Assembly: GCF_014287585.1 (NCBI RefSeq)
Contig: NZ_JACOOJ010000014.1
Coordinates: 1-64,000 of the forward strand
Direction: 5' to 3'
DNA length: 64,000 nucleotides
Source: Parabacteroides hominis
GTDB lineage: Bacteria > Bacteroidota > Bacteroidia > Bacteroidales > Tannerellaceae
Shown here: positions 22,733 to 32,751 of the stretch, in pieces
Position numbering within the stretch: the first letter of the stretch is position 1
Layout of the letters: every line of letters begins with the position of its first letter
Position numbers and translations under genes: made by a program
The notes under the pieces: model-generated
Database searches by the model: none
Told to the model about the DNA's origin: nothing
The model's input: only the letters and a program-made list of their open reading frames with translations

Positions 22733-25700
22733 CTTCCCCTTTTCATTTTTTCAAATACATAATATACGCACGGGATCACCACCAGGCTCATAACGGTCGA
22801 AGTCACCAACCCGCCGATCACCGCGATCGCCATAGGTGAACGGAGCGAAGCGCCTTCGCCGAAACCGAACGTCATCGGCAGGAGGGCGAGGATCGTCGTG
22901 AGCGTCGTCATCAGGATCGGGCGGATACGCTGCTGGCCGGATTCCACGATGGCATCCGTCAGTTCCATTCCTGACTGTTTCAACTGGTTGATACGGTCGA
23001 CCAGGATAATCGAGTTGTTCACCGCGATGCCGACCAGCATCACGATGCCGATCACTCCCATCATGTTGATCGTCGTCCCCGTCAGGAAGAACAGCAGGAT
23101 CGCTCCTACCACCGCCAACGGGATCGTCAGCAGGATCGTGAAGGGATGCAACAGCGACTCGAACTGCGAAGCAAGCACCATATAGACCAGGATCACCGAA
23201 AGAACCAAGGCGAACATCAGGCTGTTCATGGACTCCTGGCGCTTCTCTTCCTCGCCGGTGACGGTAATCGAATAGTTGGCGGGGAGGTCGATATCTTTCA
23301 CGGCAAGGCGTATCTCGCCGGCAACCTTGTCGAGCGAATAGCCTGCATCGAGGTTGGCCGTCACCTTGCTGATGCGGTTCTGCCCGCGTCGGAAGATTTC
23401 TTTCGGGGCCTGCGAATGGGTGATCGTGGCGATCTCCTGCAGGCGGAACTCTTTCTCGCCGCTTCGTATGACCAGCCCGCCGAGGCCGTGCAAGGTGATA
23501 TCGGGAACCTTGATCAGGATATCCCGCATCTCTCCCCGGTACTCCATCTTGCCGGATTCGAGGCCGCCGAGCTGCTGCTTCAACTGTTCGATAACGGTCG
23601 AGACGCTGACATTATGAATGCCGGCAACCGTGCGGTCGACGGAGATCGTTACCTCCGGGGCGCCGTCTTCAACGGACGACTGGACATTGTAAAGTCCCGG
23701 CAGACCGGTGATCCGTTCTTTTACTTCTTCTGTGATAGCCGCTATTTCGTCCAGTTCCTCTCCTTTTACCTCGACCACGATGGGGGCTCCTTCGCTTCCC
23801 AAAAGGGAGCTGAGGGAGTTCTCTTCCTGCTTCAGGGTGACCTCTAACCCTTCGGTATCTTCGGTAGCCTGTACGAACTGTGCCATCACCTCTTCGGGCG
23901 GGACGGGGCAGGAGGGCGAAAGGATCACTTTCATGACAGCCGTATTCTCCCCTTCGAATATATCATTCTCCGAACCGCTGCCCGATCCGACATGGCTGTA
24001 GATCGTACACAGGGAGTCTTGCGAGATGGTGTGCATCAAATCCTCCAGGTTACCGACAGCCGAAGCGGTACGCTCCAACGGAGTCCCTTCCGGCAACTTG
24101 ATAACGGCAGAGAACGCCTTGCTCCCGGCTCTCGGCATAAACTCCGTACCGATAAAGGGAACCAACAACCCCGCTATCACCAGCAACATCAAAGCGCAGC
24201 CGATCACCACCCAACGGCGGCGGAGCAGCGTACGCAACAAGGGGCTGTAACCGGTAATCCGGATGCCGTTTCCCCCCCGTGTACCACCACCAGCACCACG
24301 ATCCTGCCGTCCGGTAATCCGGTCATACAGCATCGGGATCACCAAGATCGCCACAAACAACGACGACACCAACGAGAACGTCACCGTCCAGGCCTGATCC
24401 TTAAACAGTTCTCCGGAAGCGCCATGCAGGTAGACAATCGGCAGGAAGACGACGATCGTCGTCAGCGTCGAGGCAATGACAGCACCGGCCACTTCGGAGG
24501 TTCCCGTTATGGCAGCTTCGCGTATCGTCATGCCCTTCTCCTGGTTACGGAAAATACTTTCGATCACCACGATCGCATTATCCACCAGCATGCCGGCTCC
24601 GAGGGCCAATCCGCCGAGCGTCATGATATTCAGCGTAAGATGATTGAAGAACATCAGGTTGAAAGTGGCAATAATGGAAATCGGGATAGCCAGGCTGACG
24701 ATCAACGTCGTCCCCAGACGGCGAAGGAAGACGAACAGGATAACCACAGCGAGGATAATCCCCAAGACGGCACTGCTCTTCACCTCTCCTATCGCATTCT
24801 TGATAAAGGTTCCCTGGTTCGTGATCACCTGGAAACGGTAACCGGGCAACGCCTGCTCGATAACCGCCAACTGGCTGATCACGCCATCGACGACCTTCAC
24901 CGTATTGAAACGCATCTCCTTATAAACGGACAGCCCGATACTGCGCTCGCCATTGATGCGGACAATATTTTCCGGGCGGGCATTCTCGAAGCTGACGGTA
25001 GCGACTTCGCGCAGGAAGATCGGAGCCTTGTCCGTAGACGATGCGGAAGCCGCACCGGAAGTCCCCGAAGCCGTAGCCTCGGCCGTAACCGGCTTGTAAC
25101 CGACAATCAGATTCTCAAAATCGCTCTCCGTCGCAAACAGGCTCGAACTCTTGACCAGGTATTGCAGGCCCAACTCGCTGACACGACCGCCGGATATGCT
25201 TTGGTTATTCGCCTCTATCTTAGAAGACAGATCATTTATCGTCAACTTGAAGGCATCTAATTTATAAGGGTCCGTGCGGATCATTAGCGTACTGACCTCG
25301 TCACCCGACAGCGTGACATCCGCCACTCCTTCCAGACGGATCAACTCGTTACGGATATAGCTCTCCGCCACCTTCCGAAGCTCCGCCATGTCGGTAATGC
25401 TGCGGTGCGAAAGTCCGATCAGGACGACGGGGGACTGGTTCGGATCGTGCTGCGTGATCTTGAGCTCGGTGATATCCTTATTTTGGGCAAAAGGGTTCAT
25501 GGCTTTCTGCAAGTCGAGAAAAGCCTCGTCCATATCTTTCTTCCAGGTGTACTCGACCGTGATGCGGGCGGAACCGGCACGGATCACGGATGATACCTGT
25601 GTCACGTCGCTCTGCCGGATCGCCATCGACTCCATGTTCTTGACAAACTGCTTCTCGATCTCCTCCGGCGGACGTTCGCCTGCCTTCAGCTCGATGAAGA

Positions 25701-25836
25701 GGCGGGGATTATTCAGGTCGGGCAACAGGTCGACCGCCAACTGGTCATAGGAAATCTTACCCAACAGCAGGATCGCCAGTACCAGCATCCAGATCGTAAC
25801 CGGGTTGCTTACCGCAAATTTGATAATACTTTTCAT
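22729..25836 (-). CDS. RND efflux transporter permease (AcrB/HAE-like)
   Basis: 1035 residues, the normal length for a stand-alone RND pump. Features: N-terminal TM with DLLPDLNNPRLFIE, the TM4 motif GMLVDNAIVVIESI carrying the proton-relay Asp, a large second periplasmic loop, and TM10-12 with NNSIILVDRINQL. It acts in the inner membrane with a membrane-fusion protein and a TolC channel, both encoded just upstream in the same operon. It overlaps both neighbours by 4 bp (ATGA), so translation is coupled. It is followed by the RND-ABC fusion, so two RND chains are made together and may form a heteromeric trimer as in MdtBC. The heteromer is inference. Confidence 0.93.
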   Translation of the reverse strand: MKSIIKFAVSNPVTIWMLVLAILLLGKISYDQLAVDLLPDLNNPRLFIELKAGERPPEEIEKQFVKNMESMAIRQSDVTQVSSVIRAGSARITVEYTWKKDMDEAFLDLQKAMNPFAQNKDITELKITQHDPNQSPVVLIGLSHRSITDMAELRKVAESYIRNELIRLEGVADVTLSGDEVSTLMIRTDPYKLDAFKLTINDLSSKIEANNQSISGGRVSELGLQYLVKSSSLFATESDFENLIVGYKPVTAEATASGTSGAASASSTDKAPIFLREVATVSFENARPENIVRINGERSIGLSVYKEMRFNTVKVVDGVISQLAVIEQALPGYRFQVITNQGTFIKNAIGEVKSSAVLGIILAVVILFVFLRRLGTTLIVSLAIPISIIATFNLMFFNHLTLNIMTLGGLALGAGMLVDNAIVVIESIFRNQEKGMTIREAAITGTSEVAGAVIASTLTTIVVFLPIVYLHGASGELFKDQAWTVTFSLVSSLFVAILVIPMLYDRITGRQDRGAGGGTRGGNGIRITGYSPLLRTLLRRRWVVIGCALMLLVIAGLLVPFIGTEFMPRAGSKAFSAVIKLPEGTPLERTASAVGNLEDLMHTISQDSLCTIYSHVGSGSGSENDIFEGENTAVMKVILSPSCPVPPEEVMAQFVQATEDTEGLEVTLKQEENSLSSLLGSEGAPIVVEVKGEELDEIAAITEEVKERITGLPGLYNVQSSVEDGAPEVTISVDRTVAGIHNVSVSTVIEQLKQQLGGLESGKMEYRGEMRDILIKVPDITLHGLGGLVIRSGEKEFRLQEIATITHSQAPKEIFRRGQNRISKVTANLDAGYSLDKVAGEIRLAVKDIDLPANYSITVTGEEEKRQESMNSLMFALVLSVILVYMVLASQFESLLHPFTILLTIPLAVVGAILLFFLTGTTINMMGVIGIVMLVGIAVNNSIILVDRINQLKQSGMELTDAIVESGQQRIRPILMTTLTTILALLPMTFGFGEGASLRSPMAIAVIGGLVTSTVMSLVVIPCVYYVFEKMKRGR

Positions 25837-26891
25837 TTCTGAACCTTTACCTTTGCATTCTCTTTTAATGTCTCGAAACCTTTCACCACTAAGTTATCGT
25901 TCTCTTTCAGCCCTTCCAGTACCTGGATGTTCTTGTCGTCTTCCAGCCCGGTCTTGAGCTCGCGGAGCAGAGCAGTGTTCTTCTCGACGATATAAACGTA
26001 TTTGACACGACGGTTGGACTGGATCACATCTTTCGGTATGATGATGGCACTGTCCGCCTTGTTCACCACGATATCAGCTTTGACGAACATACCGGGACGA
26101 AGTTTCAAGCCGTCATTCTGTATCAGTATCTTCCCTTTGAAGGTACGGGTTTCGGAACTGATGGCGGGCGACAGTTCGCTGATCACTCCCCGGATCGTAT
26201 CTTCGGGCAACGTATAATGGGTGATATAGACCGGCTGATCCGCTTTCACATACCCGATAGCACTTTCCGGCAGGTTGATATCCATGTACATACGGGCATA
26301 GTCCATGATGCCGACTACCGGTTTCCCCTGTTCGATACGGACATCGGACGTGTAATGGGGCAAGTCCACGATCACACCGTCGAAAGGTGCTTTGACATTC
26401 ATCTTCTCTAAATTGAGCTTACCGTTCTCGTAGTCGTAGCGGGCGTTCGTCACTTTCACTTCCGTGTTACGCATTTCGCTAAGCGTCACACCGCCTTTCT
26501 CATACAGGGCTTTCTGCTTCACCTGTTCCTGCTCGGCTATTTCGAGGCTCAACTCTTTGGCGTCGATAGCGATGCCGTTTTCGTATTCCCGGTCTTCGAG
26601 GCGGACGATCAGTTGTCCTTTGGAGACGATATCCCCTAATTTAAAGGGCTTGCCTGTACGGGGATTGGTTTGCAGTTTATACAGGCCGCTCATTTCGGAA
26701 TTGAGCGTTACCCCGTAGGTAGGCTGTGCCGTCCCGGTCGTATTGACCAACTTGCTGATAGAGCCTTTCTTCAATTCCGTCACCGACACGGGTGTAGCAA
26801 TATCGTTCTGCGTACTCTGCGGCTGATTATTGCAACCGGTCGCCAACAGGACAAACAATAAGAGAGATGTGATTGTATATTTCATATTCAT
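25833..26891 (-). CDS. efflux RND transporter periplasmic adaptor subunit (lipoprotein)
   Basis: 352 residues. Lipobox LATGC at ~19 gives a lipid anchor. The barrel-sandwich/lipoyl halves are visible (KGQLIVRLEDREYENG and MNVKAPFDGVIVDLPHYTSDVRIEQGKPVV), with a short alpha-hairpin between them, then beta-barrel (AFKGKILIQNDGLKLRPGMFVKADIVV) and C-terminal domains. It links RND pump and TolC channel across the periplasm. It lies 1 bp after the TolC gene and overlaps the RND gene by 4 bp. ATG at 26891 is used; 26885 is an equal alternative. Confidence 0.92.
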   Translation of the reverse strand: MNMKYTITSLLLFVLLATGCNNQPQSTQNDIATPVSVTELKKGSISKLVNTTGTAQPTYGVTLNSEMSGLYKLQTNPRTGKPFKLGDIVSKGQLIVRLEDREYENGIAIDAKELSLEIAEQEQVKQKALYEKGGVTLSEMRNTEVKVTNARYDYENGKLNLEKMNVKAPFDGVIVDLPHYTSDVRIEQGKPVVGIMDYARMYMDINLPESAIGYVKADQPVYITHYTLPEDTIRGVISELSPAISSETRTFKGKILIQNDGLKLRPGMFVKADIVVNKADSAIIIPKDVIQSNRRVKYVYIVEKNTALLRELKTGLEDDKNIQVLEGLKENDNLVVKGFETLKENAKVKVQK

Positions 26892-26892
26892 A

Positions 26893-28368
26893 CTACTTTT
26901 TCGTTACTAAATCTTCCATCGGGACAATGGGCACGTCGTGCTCGAAGTCGTAGAGGGAAAGTATCTTGAGGTTCAACAATTCGATCTTATAATTGATAAG
27001 CGCCTGCGTATAGGCGATCTTTTTATTCGAAAGCTGGGTTTGGAACTGGTTCATATCCATACCGGTGATATCGCCCTCCCGGTAACGGGTCAGGTTCAGG
27101 TCGTAGGTACGCTGCGCATTTGCGACGTTCTGCTCGGCTATCTTGATCTGCGAAAGCAGGTTCTCCAGGCTGCGCCAGGTCTGGCGGATGTTCAGTTCGA
27201 TGTTGACTTTGTCTTCATGGAACTCCAGTTGGTTGATCTTCCGGGCTACTTCCTGCGCCTTGACACGGGCTTTCTTCTCTCCCCAGTCGAAGATCGGGAC
27301 ACTGAAGCTGATGGCGACACGCGGGTTCTGTGTCGGGTTATTATAAATCTTTTCCAGATGTCGGTTATCGCCGATCAGGCCGAAGGAGAGAGCAATATCC
27401 CCCTTGAACTCGTTCAGAGCCTTCGTCTTGATCATATCGAAAGCCAGTTCTTTGCTCTCGATCTCACGCTGACGCAGTTCCAGGCGCGATTCGAGGCCAT
27501 GCTGTATCGCCTTTTCCAGATTCACTTCCACCGGCTTGATCTGTACTTCGGCAAAGACCATGATGTCCTCGTTCAGGTCCATCCCCAACGTCTGCTTCAA
27601 CTGGTCTTTCGAGTTTTCGAGCGACACCTGCTGTTCTTCCAGGGAAGAGCGTGCGGAGGCGAGATTCACTTCCGCCTGGAACAGCTCATCGCGGGCAGCC
27701 AGGTCGGCTTCCACCTTATTCTTGATAATCTCGTAGCTTTGCTGTGCATTGGTCAGTTCCTCCCTGGTAATGGCCAGTTGGCTTTGTGCCATATAGACGG
27801 AATAGAACTGCTGGGTAATATCCTTTTCCGTACTCAACCTTTGCAGGGCGTAGCTGATGTTGGCATTCTCATAATCATATTCGATCTGTTGCAGTTCCAT
27901 CTTACGCTTGTTATAAGTAAAGATGGGTTGCGAGAGTTGCAGGTAGAGGTCGTTGCTGAATGCCTTGTTACTGGTCTTCGTACCGTCGATATTGGAGTTG
28001 TTATCCTGCCAGCCGAAACGGTTGATCAACGAGAGGACACCATCCGTCCACAAGATCGGCTGGTCCACCTGGAACGTTCCGGTCGTACTGAACCGCTCGT
28101 TCGTGTACCACTGAGACAGGCGGTTGTCGAAACTGCGGCTCTTGCTGTAATCCACCGGATTGAGGTTCAACGAGAACTTCGACTTCAAGGAAGCCCGCTG
28201 CGCAACCAGGTTCTGCTGATAACGTTCCAGGTTCATGTGGGAACGGCGCAGGGAAGGGCTATGCTCTTCCGCTATATCCATCGCCTTCTCGATCGTCAGC
28301 GAGATTTGTCCCTGCGACGGGGCAGACAGCCCCAGGCAGACGGCAGCCGTCAGCATTATCTTTTTCAT
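26893..28368 (-). CDS. TolC-family outer membrane efflux protein
   Basis: 491 residues. Signal peptide MKKIMLTAAVCLGLSAPSQGQ, then two repeats of the TolC coiled-coil/beta layout: long helices such as LSTEKDITQQFYSVYMAQSQLAITREELTNAQQSYEIIKNKVEADLAARDELFQAEVNLASARSS shortened by turns, and the second repeat with GDITGMDMNQFQTQLSNKKIAYTQALINYKIELLNLKILSLYDF. Forms the outer-membrane exit duct for the efflux system. I chose the ATG at 28368 because it gives a clean signal peptide; an upstream start adds eight charged residues. Confidence 0.92.
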   Translation of the reverse strand: MKKIMLTAAVCLGLSAPSQGQISLTIEKAMDIAEEHSPSLRRSHMNLERYQQNLVAQRASLKSKFSLNLNPVDYSKSRSFDNRLSQWYTNERFSTTGTFQVDQPILWTDGVLSLINRFGWQDNNSNIDGTKTSNKAFSNDLYLQLSQPIFTYNKRKMELQQIEYDYENANISYALQRLSTEKDITQQFYSVYMAQSQLAITREELTNAQQSYEIIKNKVEADLAARDELFQAEVNLASARSSLEEQQVSLENSKDQLKQTLGMDLNEDIMVFAEVQIKPVEVNLEKAIQHGLESRLELRQREIESKELAFDMIKTKALNEFKGDIALSFGLIGDNRHLEKIYNNPTQNPRVAISFSVPIFDWGEKKARVKAQEVARKINQLEFHEDKVNIELNIRQTWRSLENLLSQIKIAEQNVANAQRTYDLNLTRYREGDITGMDMNQFQTQLSNKKIAYTQALINYKIELLNLKILSLYDFEHDVPIVPMEDLVTKK

Positions 28369-28405
28369 GGATAGTAACTCTCTTCGTATCATGTATCTAA
28401 TTCTA

Positions 28406-31400
28406 TTAATATCGTTTTACTATTTTGACCGCATCGGCCGTCACGCTCCGTAGCTTGCACTCGTTCGTCAGGGTGATCCGGACCGTATCGGAACTGAAGT
28501 AGTAGGCGCCTATGGGTTCCCAACCTTCATTCGCTCTTTTCAGGTCTATATAAGCATCTTCGTTTTCCTCGTCATACTCTACCTTAAAGTGATATTCCCC
28601 GTCGGCCTGTTTATTATATTTCAGCTCATTGTCTTTGGAAACATAATAGTAGACGTCGTATTGCCCGGCAGAAGGAACCGGAACTTTCCAGGTTGCCGTC
28701 TGGTTGCCGTTGCCACTCTTGATCACATAGGCGGACCGGATATAGCGGCCATAGTAGGCGGCATTCGTCGTAGCCGTCCACTGCAACGGGGCACGCCAGG
28801 GAGAGACACCGGCATACTTGAAAGAGGTATCTTCGACCTTGTCGAGCCACTTGGGCAGAAGCCCGACGACAGCCGGTTCGGACAGGGAGAAAAGAGGATC
28901 TTCATTATCCACGATCACCTCCCCTTCCGCTTCGGGAGAAAAGTCCGCAACGATGAAATCGCCTTCGGCATCGACCGCCCTCTCCCGCTCTTCCCGGATG
29001 TTGGTGACAGGCAGGTTCAGGACATTCGGCAGGTTGCCGGCTATCAGCGTATTCACATCCACCTGGCGAGGCACTTCCTCCCAGACCGTTACCAACAGCT
29101 TGGTCTGGCGGGCGGCAAGAGGCAGTTTACGGCTCGTACGCGGATCGATATCCGGCCCATAGCCTCCGGCCTGTATATCGAGTTGAAGCATACCGTCGTG
29201 ATCGGAATTATTGCTGACTAATTGCTTCAGCACAAAGCTCTCCTGTCCCTTGTTCGTGATCTTGGTCACTTCAGGCTGACCGATCGTATAGAAAGGAAGA
29301 GGCGTCGGACAATCCCACCCGGAAATACCCGCACGGATATCGGACCCGCTGATCATCCCCAACGTATCCAACAGGTTCTCGAAACGCATATTACGAAACT
29401 CGTTCCGTTCCAACAGGGCATACAGGGAATCCCGGAACAGGCTCACCCCCATATTCACTTCGGCAGGAGCAAACAGGCAATACCCTTTCAGGCTGATCGT
29501 GTTATTCAGCAAATCGCGGTGTTCCACATCGGACAAAAGCTCCTTAAACGAATGTTGCTCCATCAGCAGGTTCGCTTTCTCGTTATTGCTGATCCCGTTT
29601 ATCTCGCGCTCCCATCCGTTATTATCGGATTTCTTTTGCAGGTAAAGTTCGACCAGCCGGTTCGTAACAGGCCATTCGGAAGAATAGATATTATACCGGA
29701 AGTTATAGAGTTCGGGAAACAGGAAATACGGATTGCTCTGAGAAGAGATATTGAACTTGCCGCGGCTGCCGGAAGAGAAATTATAGCTACCTTCCGTCTG
29801 CGAGAAAATCCACAGGAAACTGTTCATCACCCGAATCTCCGCCTCCTCCTCGCTGATCTCACGCCCTCCCCGCTTCGACCACTTCAACTGGTTTTTCTTC
29901 TGCTTGACAAAGTCCATCTGATTGAACATGCAGCCCAGTTCGGGGAAAAGAACCATTTCCGGCTGCACCACTTCCTGCGCCTGCGACCAGGGACGGACAT
30001 AGCTGTAGAACTGTGCCGGAACCTCCACCACTGAAAAACGGTCGAACGGATAACTCAACTTATACGTGCGTTCGAGATTCTCCCGCAGGTTGCGGATCAA
30101 CCCCGGAATCGTATCGCGGATCGAATCGAAGGCCGCCTCGTAATAATCGTGCCCTTTTATATGCCAGACACTATAGAGCGTACTGTCGCTTTCTACGCTC
30201 TTCTGTTCATATTTCCCGATAATCAGGGAGATGGACTGATAGGGATTGTTCGCCGACTGCGAAATAGAAACCAGTCCGGGAAGCGGCTTCACATCCAGTC
30301 GAAAGCGGCTGAAATAGGCCTGTTGCCAGTCGGGACTCTTGTCGCTATACCCCGTACCGGGGCGCGGATACCAATAGGTTTCGGGTGTAAACAGCACATA
30401 ATCGGGAGTCTGGAAACTATATTTCTTATCGAGCTTGAGCATTTCCTTGTCATACGGTTGCTGCAAGACCTCCGCCGGAATGTCCAGATAGCAGAAATCA
30501 TCCTTTATCCGCCCCTCGTAGCAGACCGAAAGCGAAACGGTGTCCCCCTCGGCTATCTTCCTTCCGAAATCCACCGTTAAAATCTGTTCCTCCCGCTTAA
30601 AGTCCAACGGCTTCTCACCTTCCTTCACCTCCTCGACCCTCAATCCGGGATTCAGGCAAAAGGTAAATACTTCCGACGCAGCGAGCGCCGTCCCCTTCAT
30701 CCCGACAACGGAACGGATCGTTTCGACCTTCTGCTCCACCGAAATATCGTACCGGTCGATCACCATCTTCGGCTCATGGACATATTTATTATTGATACTT
30801 GTGTACAAAGCACGCACCTCCCCTTCCCTCAGAATCGAACGCACATGCCGGAAGCCCGCCGTACATGCCAGCAAGAACATGCAGAGCGAAAGGAACAGCC
30901 ACGGATAATGGCTCCTTTTAGCATTCGGCAACCGCCTGAACAGAAAGATCGTAAAGAAGATGAATCCCAGTCCGGCAAAGAAATAAATCGCCCGGTGGTT
31001 CAAGATCAGCTCCAGGTTGCTGAACCCGACGATCGTCGATTTGAACAACGGCAGGTTATACACCATATAATCGAACAGGTAGTAGAACTTATCCTGTATA
31101 TAAAACAAGGTCAGCCCGATATACCCTAACAAAAGGATAAAAGTGAGCGCCTGGTTCTTCAACAGCAACATCAGGAAAATAGAAAGCCCGATGATAAAGA
31201 TCAAAGTAGGAATACTGATCAGGAAGAAATAAACCAGATAAGCCGGCAAGTCGACCGCCACGCCCGATGCCATAAAGTTGAAAGCCAGCACAATCGCCAA
31301 TATCAGCAGGTTCAGGAGCAGGAAGACCCTGAGGTTTCCCCATATCTTCCCGACCACATACTCGGCATTACTGAGAGGCCGGACATAAAAAACCTCGGAA

Positions 31401-31678
31401 GTATCGAGCTTCTTGTCCCGTTTCAGAAATTCGGACGAAAGAAAGACAGCGACCACCGCCTGCCCTGTGTTCAACAGCAACAAGATCAGATAAGGTATAT
31501 TGGATGGAACCGCTTTCCCGAACCAAAAACCTCCGGAATCTTCGGCCAACAACAAGCTAAAGCTGAGAACACCTAAAATAAACGCGGCAAGCAGGGTGAA
31601 GAGACGGAAGAACCAACTTCTCACCAATATCTTGCTTTCGTATTTGGCTACGGATCGTATGTTCGTGATAAATGACAT
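28406..31678 (-). CDS. ABC permease fused to an M1-peptidase-like ectodomain and a golvesin-like C-terminal domain
   Basis: About 1090 residues. Residues ~1-285 hold the membrane part of an ABC-2 permease (several helices, with the cytosolic LDTSEVFYVRPLSNAEYVVGKIWG typical of this class). A single TM then leads to a long extracytoplasmic region resembling the beta and thermolysin-like parts of M1 aminopeptidases, but no HExxH is present; the matching place reads VLFPELGCMFNQMDF. The last ~130 residues (AYYGRYIRSAYVIKSGNGNQTATWKVPVPSAGQYDVYYYV...VTADAVKIVKR) look like a golvesin/xanthan-lyase-type carbohydrate-binding domain. The ATPase is encoded 16 bp upstream. ATG at 31678 is chosen over a TTG two codons earlier. 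The ectodomain is probably catalytically dead and may bind substrate. Confidence 0.75.
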   Translation of the reverse strand: MSFITNIRSVAKYESKILVRSWFFRLFTLLAAFILGVLSFSLLLAEDSGGFWFGKAVPSNIPYLILLLLNTGQAVVAVFLSSEFLKRDKKLDTSEVFYVRPLSNAEYVVGKIWGNLRVFLLLNLLILAIVLAFNFMASGVAVDLPAYLVYFFLISIPTLIFIIGLSIFLMLLLKNQALTFILLLGYIGLTLFYIQDKFYYLFDYMVYNLPLFKSTIVGFSNLELILNHRAIYFFAGLGFIFFTIFLFRRLPNAKRSHYPWLFLSLCMFLLACTAGFRHVRSILREGEVRALYTSINNKYVHEPKMVIDRYDISVEQKVETIRSVVGMKGTALAASEVFTFCLNPGLRVEEVKEGEKPLDFKREEQILTVDFGRKIAEGDTVSLSVCYEGRIKDDFCYLDIPAEVLQQPYDKEMLKLDKKYSFQTPDYVLFTPETYWYPRPGTGYSDKSPDWQQAYFSRFRLDVKPLPGLVSISQSANNPYQSISLIIGKYEQKSVESDSTLYSVWHIKGHDYYEAAFDSIRDTIPGLIRNLRENLERTYKLSYPFDRFSVVEVPAQFYSYVRPWSQAQEVVQPEMVLFPELGCMFNQMDFVKQKKNQLKWSKRGGREISEEEAEIRVMNSFLWIFSQTEGSYNFSSGSRGKFNISSQSNPYFLFPELYNFRYNIYSSEWPVTNRLVELYLQKKSDNNGWEREINGISNNEKANLLMEQHSFKELLSDVEHRDLLNNTISLKGYCLFAPAEVNMGVSLFRDSLYALLERNEFRNMRFENLLDTLGMISGSDIRAGISGWDCPTPLPFYTIGQPEVTKITNKGQESFVLKQLVSNNSDHDGMLQLDIQAGGYGPDIDPRTSRKLPLAARQTKLLVTVWEEVPRQVDVNTLIAGNLPNVLNLPVTNIREERERAVDAEGDFIVADFSPEAEGEVIVDNEDPLFSLSEPAVVGLLPKWLDKVEDTSFKYAGVSPWRAPLQWTATTNAAYYGRYIRSAYVIKSGNGNQTATWKVPVPSAGQYDVYYYVSKDNELKYNKQADGEYHFKVEYDEENEDAYIDLKRANEGWEPIGAYYFSSDTVRITLTNECKLRSVTADAVKIVKRY

Positions 31679-31694
31679 AGGCAAGCGATCTCTT

Positions 31695-32588
31695 TTAATC
31701 GTTTCTCCAACGGTTCAACTTGTTTTCCATATAGTAGACATAGGCATGTTCCAGGTTCGGCGGATAGGATTCCGCGTCATATCCCTGCACCTCATCTGCC
31801 ACCACCTGCACTTCCCAACCCGTACCGGACGGGATCGTCGAGATAACCGGGTACAGTTTATCCACCTCATGCAGTTCGTCGCCGGTCACCCGTATGCGCC
31901 ATACCTTCCCCTCCGCCTGCCTCAACATATCCTGCGGGGAACCGTAGAACGAGACTTCCCCCTTATTCATAAGCGCCATACAGTTGCACGTACTCGATAT
32001 ATCGCCCACGATATGGGTCGAAAGGATGATTGTCACGTCGTTTTCACTGACTTCCGACAGGAGGTTGCGGAAACGGATTCGCTCTTCGGGATCGAGCCCT
32101 GTCGTAGGTTCGTCCACGATAATCACTTTCGGATGATGGATCAACGCCTGCGCAATCCCCAAACGACGCTTCATCCCTCCCGACAGCTTGTTGGCATACC
32201 GGTCGCGCACATCGAAAAGCCCTACGTTTTCCAACATCTCATCCACCGCATTCTTTCGCAAAGACTTACGGTTCATACCGGAAAGACGCGCAGCGTAGTC
32301 TAAAAACTCATACGTTTTATATTTGGCAAAAAACCGGAAATCCTGTGGCAGATACCCCAATATGCCCCGTATCTCCTTGCGTTGCCGCATCAGGTCGTAT
32401 CCGCAGATATCCACCTCGCCCGAAGTCGGTTCCATAAGAGCCACTAAAATACGCATCAAAGTAGATTTACCCGCCCCGTTCGGTCCTAAAAGTCCGAACA
32501 TACCAGTCGGTATTTCCAGATTGACATCTTTCAGCGCATGGTTTCCATTCGGATACACTTTATTGAGATTTCTTATCGATATGCTCAT
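31695..32588 (-). CDS. ABC transporter ATP-binding protein
   Basis: 297 residues. Complete nucleotide-binding domain: Walker A GPNGAGKST, Q-loop LPQDF, signature LSGGMKRR, Walker B VIIVDEPTTGLD, H-loop STH. A C-terminal extension ends in a YPPNLEHAYVYYM motif that closely parallels PNLEDAYLCLL at the end of the RND-ABC fusion, so the two ATPases look like paralogues. It is first in the leftward operon and pairs with the permease-ectodomain gene 16 bp downstream. ATG at 32588 is chosen; a TTG precedes it. A weak -7-like TATCTTTA lies at 32625-32632. Confidence 0.92.
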   Translation of the reverse strand: MSISIRNLNKVYPNGNHALKDVNLEIPTGMFGLLGPNGAGKSTLMRILVALMEPTSGEVDICGYDLMRQRKEIRGILGYLPQDFRFFAKYKTYEFLDYAARLSGMNRKSLRKNAVDEMLENVGLFDVRDRYANKLSGGMKRRLGIAQALIHHPKVIIVDEPTTGLDPEERIRFRNLLSEVSENDVTIILSTHIVGDISSTCNCMALMNKGEVSFYGSPQDMLRQAEGKVWRIRVTGDELHEVDKLYPVISTIPSGTGWEVQVVADEVQGYDAESYPPNLEHAYVYYMENKLNRWRND

Positions 32589-32644
32589 CAACAGGTAAAT
32601 TCTGATTCATATAAATAGCGAGGCTAAAGATAGGAGTTATAATA

Positions 32645-32720
32645 TAAAAAAAGGCACGGATCACGCGGATTTCACAGTTTTAAATCAAATTAAACCGTGT
32701 AATCCGTGAAATCCGTGCCT
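32645..32720 (-). terminator. large hairpin terminator after rubrerythrin
   Basis: Outer stem GGCACGGAT / ATCCGTGCC with inner pairs (GGATTTCAC / GTGTAATCC-like and GTTTTAA / TTAAACC-like). Read leftward it is followed by seven T residues (A-run at 32645-32652). It separates rubrerythrin from the efflux operon. Confidence 0.7.
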
Positions 32721-32751
32721 CAAAATAAATAAAACTATGTAAATCTATCGA

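Noticed and set aside
23992..25260. 422-codon rightward ORF opposite the RND gene
   Set aside because: Mirror frame of a confidently identified pump; Arg/His/Asp-rich nonsense composition.
26938..28374. 478-codon rightward ORF opposite the TolC gene
   Set aside because: Antisense of a real gene; no recognisable domain or start signals.
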